64,000 nucleotides of DNA, from contig CAMXCT020001144.1 in NCBI GenBank assembly GCA_947184155.2, positions 65,440 through 129,439 of the forward strand, given 5' to 3'. The DNA is from Cladocopium goreaui (taxonomy: Eukaryota; Sar; Dinophyceae; Suessiales; Symbiodiniaceae). This document shows, in pieces, positions 1-10,900 of this stretch (positions are counted from its first letter, which is position 1; each line of letters starts with the position of its first letter). The notes beneath the pieces were generated by a model, which was given only the letters and a program-made list of their open reading frames with translations, did no database searches and was not told the origin of the DNA. The translations under genes were made by a program, and so were the position numbers.

Positions 1-63
1 TCAACATGTTGGTTTTATGAGAAAATGATGGTTGTTCTTCAATTGCTGTTTAGACGCTCGGTT

Positions 64-800
64 TCTACTCATGACCATCTGCATTACACTACATTACACT
101 ACACTACACCTAACTACACTACAACTACAACTACACTCCACAACTACACTCCACTACACTCCACTACACTATATAAACTACACTGCACTACACTCCACTA
201 CACTACACTACATTACACAACACTACAACTACAACTACACAACTACACTCCACTACACTCCACTACACTAAATTACACTACACTACACTACACTATTACA
301 CTCCACTACGCTACACTACACTACAGTACACTACACTACACTACCTTCCACTTCACTTCACTACATTTACACTACACTACACTCCACTACAACTACAACT
401 ACAACTACACAACTACACTCCACTACAATACACTCCACTACACTACACTACATTACACTACACTACACTCCACTACACTACACTACGTTACACTACACTA
501 CACTACCTTCAACTACACTTCACTACATTACACTACGCTACACTCCACTATACAACTACAACTACAACTACACAACTACACAACTACACAACTACACTCC
601 ACACTACACTACACTACATTCCACTACATTACACTCCACTACACTACAACTAAAACTACAACTACAACTACGACTACACAACTACACTCCACTACATTCC
701 ACTACACTAAATTACACTACACTACATTACACTACACTACACTGCATTCCACTACACTCCACTACACTACACTACATTACACTTCACTACATTACACTGA
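64..800. repeat. CTACA-type minisatellite, copy 1
   Basis: About 740 bp built from 5-mers ACTAC/CTACA mixed with AACTAC triplet-like stretches. The long open frame across it (Leu-His-Tyr-Thr repeats) follows from the stop-free repeat and is not a gene. The same array type recurs at 49746-50300 in the same orientation and is followed there by the same downstream modules. Confidence 0.95.
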
Positions 801-809
801 ATGACACTG

Positions 810-1128
810 CACCACAGATAGACAGGTAGACAGATAGACAGACAGACAGACAGACAGATAGATAGACAGGTAGACAGCTAGACAGATAGACAGATGAAAG
901 GGAGAAAGAGAGAGAGAGAGAGAGAGAGATAGATAGCCAGCTAGCTAGCCTGCTAGCTAGCTAGCTAGCTAGCTAGCTAGATAGATAGATAGATAGATCG
1001 ATAGATCGATAGATCGATAGATAGATAGGTAGATCGATAGATAGATAGGTAGATAGATAGATAGATAGATAGGTAGGTAGGTAGGTAGATAGTCAGAGAA
1101 AGAGAGAGAAAGAGAGAGAAAGAGAGGA
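810..1128. repeat. GACA/GATA/CTAG/GAGA microsatellite tract
   Basis: Successive GACAGATA, CTAGCTAG, GATAGATC, GGTAGATA and finally GAGAAAGAGA blocks. It joins the CTACA array on its left to the conserved tail on its right. The second copy has a shorter equivalent at 50297-50390. Confidence 0.95.
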
Positions 1129-1256
1129 GACCTCAAGCACCTTTCGGTCCATCAGTGGATTCGCTCTGCCATCCCTGATTCACAACAACCAATCTCTCCT
1201 ATAGGTTTCCTATTTTTGAAACTTCCGCCACCGTCTTGTGCGGTACTACTGGTATA
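1129..1256. repeat. Conserved ~125 bp tail of composite repeat, copy 1
   Basis: Non-simple sequence starting CCTCAAGCACC and ending CGGTACTACTGGTA. It aligns with 50391-50515 at roughly 80-85% by eye, including shared blocks TTCGCTCTGCCAT, CTCTCCTATAG and GAAACTTCCGCCACCG. Because unique sequence is shared and not only microsatellite, the whole locus is a dispersed repeat family. Confidence 0.8.
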
Positions 1257-2086
1257 ACATAATAAAACATTGTCTGTTGCACATTTGTTTCAAAAAAAAT
1301 CATTCTCGGGTCATCAGTCTGTTTTGCCTGGAGTTTGAAAATCCAACAGCATTGTTTCCAATGAATCCACTCCCTCGCAACTCTATGGCTGAGGTGGACC
1401 TGATCTGAAGGTCTTTGCTTCTCCAGTCTTTGAGTACCTGACAGTTTGGCACAGGGCTGCAGCATGCTCAACGTATCTGCACTCTTTGAATTGAAAAAGT
1501 TTGAGATGCACTGAGATGCACTCTGTCATTTCGCCTCTCGGCAAAAACTTGCAGGCTTTTTCCTTGTGTGAAGTCCTGTCACATGCTTTCTCCAATCTCT
1601 CATCTTTCACATGCTTTTCAAAATTGGCTTTTCAGATCCAGTGGATGCCTTCTGCAGCTGCACTGGCTGCGTCACAAACCTCGATGCACTCAGCATCTCC
1701 CAGCTCCCAGCAACTCCCAGCATCTCCCAGCAAGATTCTCAACAGCGTCTCAAATGTCTCAAGTTAGAAAGCATTCCTTGCTTGACTTCTGGACTTCGCA
1801 CTACGCTGAATGCAAGAAAGCAACGTCGGGGAGCTAGACTGGAGGTGGAGCAAAGCGCATGCACCTACAAGTACAATGTCACAGTCAGCAGGATCTGTGT
1901 TGCTTTGTGAGCCCACAACTTGCAAAAACTGTTACCACCAAAGCCAAGTGGCCTGCCACTGATGAAAGGGCCACAACCTCTTTCTTTGAGATGCCTCGCT
2001 ATAGACTTGCGACATCTTGTGACTGGCTTGGAAGACAAAGTGTTCATGTTGTTGGGAGGAGGGTAGACTCTCCAAGTAAGTGCCAG
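1257..2086. other. Unassigned stretch downstream of the phosphatase gene
   Basis: No convincing gene. There are tandem CTCCCAGCA-like repeats near 1700-1735 and several short open frames on both strands. It lies 3' of the minus-strand phosphatase gene and may hold exons of the next gene of the cluster. Confidence 0.5.
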
Positions 2087-2176
2087 ACCTCTCTTGGATG
2101 GTGAAGCCTGTTGGGACTGGTCCAGTCAACGCCATGAAAATTTGCGCATTGGACAAATTGTGAACGAATTCTGGTA
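2087..2176 (-). CDS. Candidate exon, product unknown
   Basis: Open on the minus strand with a residue composition that looks coding (Phe-Val-His-Asn-Leu at its start, a Gly-Pro-Val-Pro-Thr-Gly turn in the middle). It is bounded by a CAG acceptor and an AGAG|GTCTGG donor. I do not recognise a family. It could be an exon of the gene downstream of the phosphatase, or chance. Confidence 0.3.
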
Positions 2177-2842
2177 AGTCCATTCCTTTTCAAAAAGAAA
2201 CAAGCCAGAGAGTCCATCCCGGCGTGGTCAGCTCCAGCCAACACCCTTGGCAAACGTAAAGAGCTGAGTCCAAACATGCTTATTTCATCTTATTTCTATG
2301 CTTTTCTGTAATGTTCTATGAGTACCTGCATACACTATACAAGTCCTGACCAGTTGCAGCCTATCAAAACCAAAACCATATTCGGGTCTGAGAAAGTACA
2401 AAGGCCCGTGCGAAATTGGCCGATGATTCTGGACCAGGAAAGCTTAGATCCACAAATTGGCCGATGTTCAAATTTCTGGCCAAGAATTGGATCAAAGTCT
2501 GACAATCGGCATTGAGTCTGCATAAGCTTTGCGCAATAAGTGAACTCGGGACTGCATCTTTTTTTCCCCTTTTGTGATTGCTGCAAGACTTCACCGCCGA
2601 CTTCAAGCCGGCCCTATGTTTGAGACCTATGCCTTGGCAGGCTTGACATTAACTTTGGCCTGTGGCGTTGTGAGCATCTGCACACTGCCAGCCCTGCTAC
2701 AGCAAAAATCCTCGCATCAGCCTGCTAACCGCCAACAACACTTCAATAACACTTCACCAGTACGACCGCTAATTGTAGCACCGAATGTTTGGCGAGCGAG
2801 GAGGAAAACAGAATGATCAGAAAATCCAAATTGGTATTTGAA

Positions 2843-5800
2843 TTACGTTTTCTGATCGTATTGTCCATCTGATGTCCCAGTCTCGGCTTCTTGAGGCTGC
2901 AAAAGGATCACCATGGCAGTGACCTGAAGGTACAATCGACAGCTGCCGGTTTGACGCTGTACGGATCTCATGAATCTTCCATACATCTAGAACGGTTGTG
3001 CATGTGATGTACATGTTGATTTAAGCCAAGATGGCGAAATCTGGTCAATCTACAAGTGGCACTAGATGTATCAAAGCCAAGTCCACCTAACTGCAAGCCG
3101 GGGGCATTGTCACCTCCGGCTCCACCTGTCTGCGCCTTGTCAGGTCACAGTATCACAAAATCGTCACAAGGAGCTGCTGAAAACATCTGACCACTTCGAG
3201 GCTGAAACGAGATCAGGGCTGCAACTTGCGTCAACCAGGTCCTCCAAAGAAAACTGGTGACCTTGTCAGCCTTGTCCATGTTAGAAATAGTTAAACCCCG
3301 CCAGAACTACAACTCTATTCGTGGTGATGGCAGGTTTGCGCCATGCATTTTTTTTGATAGTCCAAGATCTCATTGTTGTCGTTTTTCGGCTATTGATTTC
3401 GTACGTGAGATATGACGTGACGAGGAAAACATCTGGTTTTTGATAGAAAGCCTGTATGCATGCACGATGATTTCTTTGTAAAAACATACCAGCCATATCC
3501 ATTGTATCCATTGTATCCATACATAGTTTGCCAAACATAGAAAACCTGAGCTTCAAATCTGCCCTGTGCCGTCGACCAGGTCCTCCACAATCTGCTGGAG
3601 ACTCCTGCCATAGAAACATCCGAGCAACTCCGAGCAGAGCAGCTGGAATTTTGCTCTACTACAAGGTTTTTGTACCTTGGGTTGTAATGCAATTTCAAGC
3701 TTCAGTATCAGGTTATAAGAGGTGTGGTCTGGTGATAGATCCAGGCAGCGCCTGCACTGGTGTAATCCAGTGCGAATAAGGTCCACAACATCCTTCGGCA
3801 GTGAAGAAATTTGTCAGTTCAACTCACATGTTGTTTCAACGTTCGTCTCGTTGAGGTTGAGCTATGAAAATTTGGGTTGTGGTGAGATGGTTTGGACATG
3901 ATTCATCCCTGACCTACATTCATGTTGCTCGATCAAAAAACGGCAAACAAATTGTGAAATTACAAAACAAAACCTGTCACTAAAGCACCACATGTTTCGG
4001 TTGTTTGTCGATGTTGATGTTGATGTCGATGTTGCTGTTGTTGTTGCTGTTGTTGTTGTTGTTCTTGTTGCTCTTCTTGTTCTTGTTGTTCTTGTTGTTC
4101 TTGTTGTTCTTGTTGTTTTTGTTGTTGTTTTTGTTTGTTCTTGTTGTTCTTGTTGTTCTTGTTGTTCTAGTCGTTTTTGTCGTTCTTGTTGCTGTTGTCG
4201 TTGTTGTTGTTTGTTGTTGCTTGTTGTTGTTTGTTGTTGTTTGTTTGTTGTTGTTGTTGTTTGTTGTTGTTGTTGTTGGTGTTGGTGTTGGTGTTGGTGT
4301 TGTTGGTGTTGTTGGTGTTGTTGGTGTTGTTGGTGTTGTTGGTGTTGTTGGTGTTGTTGGTGTTGTTGGTGTTGTTGGTGTTGTTGGTGTTGTTGTTGTT
4401 GTTGTGTTGTTGTTGTTGTTGGTGTTGGTGTTGTTGTTGTGTTGTTTGGTGTTGTTGGTGTTGTTGGTGTTGTTGGTTGGTTGTGTCGTTTGTGTTGTTG
4501 TGTTGTTGGTGTTGTTGGTGTTGGTGTGTTTGTTGGTGTTGTTGGTGTTGGTGTGTTGGTGTTGGTGTTGGTGTTGGTGTTGTGTTGGGTGTGTTGTTTT
4601 GTTGTTGTTGTTGTGTGTTGGTTGTGTTTTGGTGTTGTTGGTGTTGGTGTTGTGTGTGTTGGTGTTGGTGGTGGTGTGGTGGGGGTGGTGGTGTTGGTGG
4701 TTTTGGTGGTATTGGTGGTGTTTTGGTTGTGTTGGTGGTGGTTGGTGGTGTTGGTGGTGTTGGTGGTGTTGGTGGTGTTGGTGGTGTTGGTGGTGTTGGT
4801 GGTGTTGGTGGTGTTGTTGTTGTTGTTGTTGTTGGTTTGTTTTTGTTTTTGTTTTTGTTTTTTGTTGTCTGTTTTCTGTTTTCTGTTTCGTTTTTGCTTT
4901 TTTTGTTTGAGTTTTTGTTTTTGTTTTTGTTTCTGTTGGTTGTTCTTTGTTGTTGTTGTTGTTGCTGTTGCTGTTGTTGTTTCTGTTGCAAAGTTGTACT
5001 AACCTCGCGGTGTCTATGAAAGTTCTTGTCCCAATGAGGCATGTTCACATCGCGCATGGCTTGTGGCAAGTGTTGAGGCAGGCAAAATGAGGAATCACAT
5101 GGCATTTCAATTTCACTACTTCAAGCCTAAAGCGTTCCCGGCCTGGTTGGAATTCAATTCGAAAATTCCATCACAACCAAGAAAAAGAAATTCGTCCTCC
5201 GGAGTCACCTGACATGGTGAAAATGGAACCAGTAGGGCCCCAAACCCCCCAAAAATATCAAAATCATAAAAAAAAAACCATAAGATGTTTGGAGAACAAA
5301 CTGCAAAAGACTGCGGAAAACGGTTGAAAACTGCAAACGACGACGTCACGCTCAGCACACAGTGGCATACAGAGCACCTGAAGTACCTTGACATCTGGTT
5401 CTGCCGAAACCTTCTGCTCACTCGCTAGAAGGTCCTGGGTCAGAACAGGACAAACAAAGATGAATGTACACAGTGTACAAGATGCAAGATGCAGATTGTA
5501 TGATATATGCATGCGTACGTGTGTAGAAACGTTCGCATATACACGATATAAATATACATTTATGTATAATATATATATATATACATATGAGTAACGTGAC
5601 ATGTGGTGTACAGTGTGAAACATGCTGTTTAACACTATGAGATACTGCACACCGAAACATATGTGTGCAGGTGTGTATAATACATACATTATTCAGTCAC
5701 ATATGAGTACATAGTTTAATGTGCAGTTGCATGTGATTTGATGTGATATGATATTATACATTTGCATGCATTTGTTGTGTTTTATTCTTGAGCAAGTGCT

Positions 5801-8609
5801 TGTATTGTATATCCAACTGCTCGAAAAGTTGGTCTTGGAGTCGTGCCTCACGTGCTTTGTAGTGAAAGTCTCCAAGCGCTCGTGACAGGTTCAATCCTCG
5901 GAAGGACTACGATGATTTGGAGCAGTGCATTGATAGTTGCGAACTAGAATGACAAAGACTCACCTCCCAACTACTAACTACTATATTAAATATATTCTGT
6001 ACCAGTTTGTTACCAGCATGTTCCGCTTGTCTTGGGGCTTAAGTTGATAAGAACAACTTCGCTGCATGTGCTTGGGACACTCACCCCATCCATCAATACG
6101 GTAACAAGGTCCAACAGCTCCAACAGATCCTCCAGCCTAAGCGAAGGATCGTGCTGTGCTATGCTGTGGTCTGGGCACAAGAGCTAGAGGCAAGATGTAT
6201 AAAATTCATTTGTTACATGTAAAAAACATCTTTATGTCACTCAATACTGTGAATATCTGCTTGTTTCCTCGATACTGAATCTAATACTGAATCTAAATTT
6301 ATTCGACAGACTTTTTGAAGAGACGTTCTAAGCTGTTGGCATTCTCTATTCGAGCTCGTTCGGTTGGCCTCAGGTCAGCTGAAACCTTTAAAATCCTTTG
6401 AATTTGCCCTTTCATGCAAATTGTCCACCGCCGTCCCAACTGCCCAGCTCTCCAGGAATCTCCAGGAATCTCCAGGAATCTCCAGGAATCTCCAGGAATC
6501 TCCAGGAATCTCCAGGAATCTGGGGGTTGGACAAATCAGGCTTGTGGTCATCTGACAATGGCAGCGCCTCAAGTCGCAACAAATCGGTCTCGAATGATCT
6601 TCCCTCCTGTACTCTCAGCTTTGACAATAAAGCTTTGGGGGCCGACAACGCCAGCTCTGCAAACGATCGCCCGTGAGTCTCCCAGATTAGCCACAGTCAC
6701 CTGAGAATCACAAGCTTAAATCCAGAAACCATAGCTAGTAACAGCTAGTAGTGTCTTTCAGATCCAGAAACCGGCCTGCAGCGGCTTTGAGCTTTCTGGT
6801 GGACCGTCACATTCCACCATGGCCACCACAGCAGTGCTGCCCATCAGCCCGAAAGCGTTCCTTCAGAACGGCGGCAGAAAAACATATGTTACTCAAATTC
6901 ATATGATTCTATACATAATTATATATGTTGTATATATTATATAGTTTGATAAGTTCGATGAGATTGATGCTGATGATGATGATGATGATGATGATGACGA
7001 CGGTTTGCACTGTGAGTGTAACGTGATTGCAAAGCATGTGAGACTTACTTGGCTTTACCTTGAGTCTATCTTGGTTTTCCTTCTACCTAAGGACTCACCT
7101 GTTCCAAAAGCAGACATCCTTTGACTTTGACAGGGTCCTTACTGAGCTCTCAATGGGCTTGCCACCACCTGTTGAAGCCAAAGCAAACTGTCAAAGAAGA
7201 TCAAACAAGGCTGCCAAAATGCCGCGATATTTTGCGAGATTCAACTTAAGAGATCTTAAGGGACTTTATAGGAGTTCACTTAATTTAAGTTTAAGCATTT
7301 TTGCATTTGACAACAGCTGAATGCAGGGCCTGCAACATGTAGAAAGCCAGGCTCGCCCTCTCCATCACGTCGCAAGCCCTGCCAAATCAAGAATGAGAAA
7401 TGCATGAACAGCCTGCAAACGTCTGCAGACTAAGTACTCCCACGACCCCTTGACATTTTCTTGATTTCCAGTACGCGCATTGTCGCAAATTGTATCGTTC
7501 ATTCATTTCATTCATTTCATTCATTTCATTCATTTCATTCATCATTCGTTTGAATCAGTGTACTGCGTTGTACTGCGTTGTACTGCCATGTTTCGAGTCT
7601 CATGGCCTCATCCAAAGTGACAAGTGCATTGCCTTGGCTGTGAATGTGTTGTCTGCTTCAAACTACTCATTCTCAGGCAGTTCTTTTATGCTACGCTCTT
7701 GATTCACTATCAATAAGACGGAATGAAGAGGATTGAGATAATCTGCATTGGACTGAATTGGTAGATTGTCAGTGGATTACAATGATGAGTCGTATACAAT
7801 GATGAAGGCAACTGCGCTCTCTGAGCCAGTGCCAAGAGAAAAGGTTCATTCAACAAGGCTTTCAGACTGTGAAATTATGACCGTCCAAGCTCAGCGTCTG
7901 AGTAGCAGGCGAATGACAGTTTCTGGAAAGTTTTGTGCATCTGGCACAGCACAAGAAACATACAAAAGCATACAAAAGCTACCCAAACCGCGCTGTCAAA
8001 GAAATGCAGTGCACAGCAAGGGCATGCAAGAATCCAAAGAATTCCAAAGAATTCCAAAGAATTCCAAAGAGCCTTGCGTATCGAGCATCGATTCAAGAGC
8101 ACAAGACTGGAGTCTCTTTGGCCTGCGCCGTGCTCCAGCTCCAGAGTTTTGAAGCAACGACAGCAACGACAGCAACAACAGCAACGACAGCAACGACAGC
8201 AACGACAGCAACGACAGCCGGAACGACTCTCGGAACGACTCTTTGGATTTCCGTCGGATTTCCGTGGCCAGGTGCTGGGCTCCTGGCAATTCTCTCGCTG
8301 CATATCTGGATACCACGGACCCGCCGTGGCCATCAAAAACCCCGAACCTAAGACATCGTAGACATCTAAAACAACAAGCGTCGCACCAGTCATAGCATCT
8401 AACGAATCTAACAATGTGCGCAGTAAACACAACATGAAGCTAAGCACAACTCAGCGCGTAATTTTCAAGAGGGTGCTGAAGCAGAGTGACGCACGCCGCA
8501 TCCTGACGTAGCAAAGTCCATGGTGATCCCTTTGCAGATGTCTGACACTTGCGCAATGTGCAACGACAGCGTCGAGTGTCCTCCATTGCTGGCCTCCAGC
8601 CCCTCATTT
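2843..8609 (-). CDS. PP2C/PPM-family Ser/Thr protein phosphatase, at least 15 exons
   Basis: Metal-dependent (Mg/Mn) protein phosphatase that removes phosphate from Ser/Thr. Exons read by eye (minus): 8609-8574 (MRGWRPAMED), 8347-8283 (FGVFDGHGG), 6860-6776 (MGSTAVVAMVE), 6700-6650 (VTVANLGDSRAIV), 6567-6521 (ALPLSDDHKPD), 6368-6341 (ERARIEN), 6136-6085 (AGGSV, YRIDGW), 5896-5850 (LNLSRALGDFHYK), 5434-5378 (EQKVSAEPDV), 5208-5143 (DEFLFLGCDGIFE), 3792-3758 (DVVDLIRTGLHQ), 3604-3583 (SLQQIVE), 3241-3209 (DLVDASCSPDL), 3135-3106 (GGAGGDN), 2923-2843 (VTAMVILL, stop TAA). All eleven PP2C motif blocks occur in family order. The metal-binding Asp residues (MED, DGH, CDG, GGDN) are intact, so it should be active. 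The last 12 junctions are in frame; donors are GT 5, GC 4, GA 3, and all acceptors are AG|G. The N-terminal exon and the stretch between DGHGG and GSTA are unresolved; 7168-7099 is a candidate missing exon. The end of the first exon is uncertain. I cannot assign a PPM subfamily. Confidence 0.93.
3990..4990. repeat. 1 kb (TTG)n / (TTGGTG)n tract inside a phosphatase intron
   Basis: Imperfect TTG, TTGTTGGTG and TGGTGT repeats with short (TTTTTG)n. It lies in the intron between the phosphatase exons at 5208-5143 and 3792-3758. Several frames on both strands are stop-free (Gln/Asn/Thr/Pro-rich on minus, Cys/Val/Leu-rich on plus). These are repeat artefacts, since conserved exons flank the tract on both sides. 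Confidence 0.95.
6451..6520. repeat. 10-bp tandem array x7 at a splice donor
   Basis: Seven perfect copies of TCCAGGAATC (minus: GATTCCTGGA). The array ends at 6520, which is the first intron base after the phosphatase exon 6567-6521, so the intron begins with the repeat and uses a GA donor (CCA|GATTCC). Confidence 0.95.
6967..6998. repeat. (GAT)n microsatellite
   Basis: About ten GAT triplets in a phosphatase intron upstream of the GSTA exon. Confidence 0.9.
7501..7536. repeat. 9-bp tandem array x4
   Basis: Four copies of ATTCATTTC, in the phosphatase intron region between the DGHGG and GSTA exons. Confidence 0.9.
8031..8070. repeat. 10-bp tandem array x4
   Basis: Four copies of ATTCCAAAGA (the first with one mismatch), within the phosphatase gene region. 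Confidence 0.9.
8154..8218. repeat. 9-bp tandem array (CAACGACAG)n
   Basis: About seven copies of CAACGACAG/CAACAACAG, just 3' of the DGHGG exon on the minus strand. Minus-strand translation through it gives Leu/Ser or Cys/Arg runs and marks intron, not protein. Confidence 0.9.
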
Positions 8610-9419
8610 CTGAGGAAGCACAGGATAGAACCGACCTGACCGAAAAAAGTCTTCTTCACAGCTTTCGATCATGGCAAGCCCTCCTTTGATCTTTTCTTTG
8701 TAATTCTATCACGTTTTTTAAAGTAGGCCACTAGGCTTGGCACAAGTCCCCTGACTCAGTCTGCTTCTGTCGGTCAGGACCCTGTTGATCGGCGCAAACC
8801 TTGAGATATAGTGCGAAGAGCCATAAGTTCAAATGTGCTCACAGTCCGTCGAGTTTTGGACTCCTTTCCGGTCTAAGCTCCTTGCAAATGTACTGTCAGC
8901 TCCAATTTGCCGTGGCTGCACTCCCTGCCACAATGGATCGAGCGCTATGCCATGCTTTCAAGAGTCTCAGACATCGCGTCTCGCAAGGTGAAGTTTTGCA
9001 TGTGCTGTGCTGGTGAGCACAGCACAAAATGTACTTTCTGAGACATGCTCTTGCTGGGTGAAACGCCCAGACTTTGGCGACTTTGGCCAACAGTCAAAAC
9101 CGCAAGGAACCGATTGTACCTTTATAATATGAGAAAAAATAAGACAATGCTGCTTCTACTGTGCATGATGGAGTCAGATCACCTCAGATCTGATATAAAC
9201 AAAGGGTCTGGAATTGTTTGGGGATTTTGTTTTCCGTTGTGGGATTTCTTGGGATTTCCTGTTCCGTCCATTTTCCTTGCTATTTGCAGCATTTTGGAGC
9301 TGGAAGCTGCCATTTCAACGGTATTTGTAGCAGTTTTGAGTTCGAACCTCTAGTGACATTTTATTTATACATTTTGGTGCTCGAACTGTTCATGTAACAT
9401 GCTAGTTTGCAACTAAAGT
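8610..9419. other. Probable 5' region of the phosphatase gene; unresolved
   Basis: The N-terminal exon(s) upstream of the MRGWRPAMED exon should lie here or further right. A minus-strand open stretch at about 9000-8900 has coding-like composition but no diagnostic motif. I see no convincing start codon, promoter or intact spliced-leader acceptor. Confidence 0.4.
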
Positions 9420-10460
9420 TCATATTTAGGGTTGGTTTTAGGGTTAGTTTTTGTTAGGGATGGTTTAAAGTTTTTTAAGCATTGGTTTTTTCCGGGTTCC
9501 CGTCGCAACCCTTTCGCACGAAATGAGGTTCGAGCGCCAAAAACTGGTGTAAAATTACGATTTGCAAGTGGTCCCGGTGGGCCCTTTCGCACGAAATGAG
9601 GTTCGATCGCCAAAAACTGAGGTAAAATTGCGATTTGCAAGTCGTCCCGCGAACCCTTTCGCACGAAATGAGGTTCGATCGCGGAAAACTAGAGTTAGGG
9701 TTTGTTTGGGATATTTAGGGTTGGTTTTAGGGTTTATTCAACCAAGCTATTTAGGGTTAGTTTAGGGTTCGTTTAGGGTTCATTTAGGGTTGGTTTTAGG
9801 GTTTACTTAGGCTTGGTTTAAGATCTATTTAGGCTTGATTTGGGATTAGGTTGGTTTTAGGGTGTATTTAGGCTTGGTTAAGATCTATTTAGGTTTGGTT
9901 TAGGATCCATTTAAGACTGGTTTAGGGCTTATTTGGGGTTTGGTTTGGGGTTTTGTGTAGGCTTGTTTTAAGATCTATGTATGTTGATTTGGGATCTTTT
10001 TAGGGTTGGTTTTAGAGTTTATTTAAGCTTGGTTCAGGATCTATCTAGGGTTGGTTTCAGACCTATTTAGGGTTGGTTTAAGGTTTGTTTAGGGTTGGTT
10101 TGGTTTCACATATATTTGGGGTTGGTTGGGATCTATTTAGGTATGGTTTTAGGGTGTATTTAGACTTGGTTAAGGATCTATCTGGAGTTGGTTTAGGATC
10201 TATTTAGGGTTTATTTAGGCTTGGTTTAGGATCTCTCTGCACTTGGCTTAGGGCCTATCTAGGGTTTAAAAGGTTTAGGGTTGGCTTAGGATCTATTTAG
10301 GGTTGGTTTAGGGTTTATATATTTAGGATTAGGTTCAGATTCATTTAGGGAGTGTTTTTAGGGTGTAGTTAGAGTGGCTTTAGTGTTTTTTTGGTTGGTT
10401 TGGGGCTTATTGGATTGATTTAGGGCTGATTTGGGGTTTATGTATTATATGATGCTTCTT
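9420..10460. repeat. Degenerate TTTAGGG-rich (telomere-like) array
   Basis: About 1 kb in which TTTAGGG or near matches (TTTAGGGTT, ATTTAGGC, TTTAGGAT) recur every 7-25 bp, mixed with GGTTGG blocks. TTTAGGG is the plant-type telomere repeat also reported for dinoflagellates. The array is too diverged and too internal to be an active telomere here, so it is an interstitial relic or a minisatellite of similar composition. Confidence 0.7.
9505..9690. repeat. 72-bp tandem repeat, locus 1 (2.5 units)
   Basis: Units start at 9532, 9605 and 9677 (period 72-73) and carry CCTTTCGCACGAAATGAGG then CGATCGCCAAAAACTG. The family recurs with exact 72-bp period at 52236-52480. The unit is 24 codons, so frames stay open and give repeated peptides such as PFARNEVRSPKTEV on plus. 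Confidence 0.9.
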
Positions 10461-10474
10461 AGGGTTTATCTACA

Positions 10475-10815
10475 GTATGAGGAACAAAAGAAGCAGGGAA
10501 AAGCAAAAAAGCAGAGAAGCTGGAAAAGCAGAAAAGCAGGGAAAAGAGAAAAGCGGAGAAGCAGAGGGGCAAAGAAGCAGAAAAGCACAAAATCAGAGAA
10601 GCAAAGAAGAAAAGCAGAGAAGCAGAGAAGCAAAGAAACAGAAAAGCAGGAAAACGCAGAAAAGCAGAGAAGCAGGCAAGCAGGGAAAAGCAGAAAAGCG
10701 GAGAAGCAAAGAAACAGAAAAGCAGGGCAACGCAGAAACGCAGGAAAGCAGGGAAAGCGGAGAAGCAAAGAAGCAGAGAAACGCAGAAAAGCAGAGAAGC
10801 TGGGAACCAGAATTT
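10475..10815. repeat. Purine minisatellite (AGAAGCAGAAA)n
   Basis: Irregular repeats of GCAGAAAAGCAGAGAAGC on the plus strand. The Lys/Arg/Gln-rich plus frames and Phe/Leu/Cys-rich minus frames come from this composition and should not be called genes. Confidence 0.95.
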
Positions 10816-10900
10816 AAAAAAACTAAAAAAAAAAAACAACTAATTTATTAATCAGTTGATTGATTAATTGATTAATCAATTAATTAATTAATTAATTAGC
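10816..10900. repeat. A-run and (ATTA)n tract
   Basis: A-rich stretch followed by TTGATTAATTGATTAATCAATTAATTAATTA. The arms are partly self-complementary. Confidence 0.85.

Noticed and set aside
25-804. Long plus-strand frame of Leu-His-Tyr-Thr repeats
   Set aside because: It is the CTACA minisatellite translated; no start context, splice sites or non-repeat protein sequence.
3992-5105. Large open frames of Cys/Val/Leu (plus) and Gln/Asn/Thr/Pro (minus)
   Set aside because: They arise from a stop-free (TTG)n tract that lies in an intron of the PP2C gene between two conserved exons.
7875-8447. 190-codon Cys-rich minus frame over the phosphatase DGHGG exon
   Set aside because: It is a shadow frame; the conserved FGVFDGHGG reading is in another frame of the same strand, and the Cys/Arg run is the CAACGACAG array.
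10431-10851. Lys/Arg-rich and Phe/Leu-rich frames
   Set aside because: Direct translation of a purine minisatellite.
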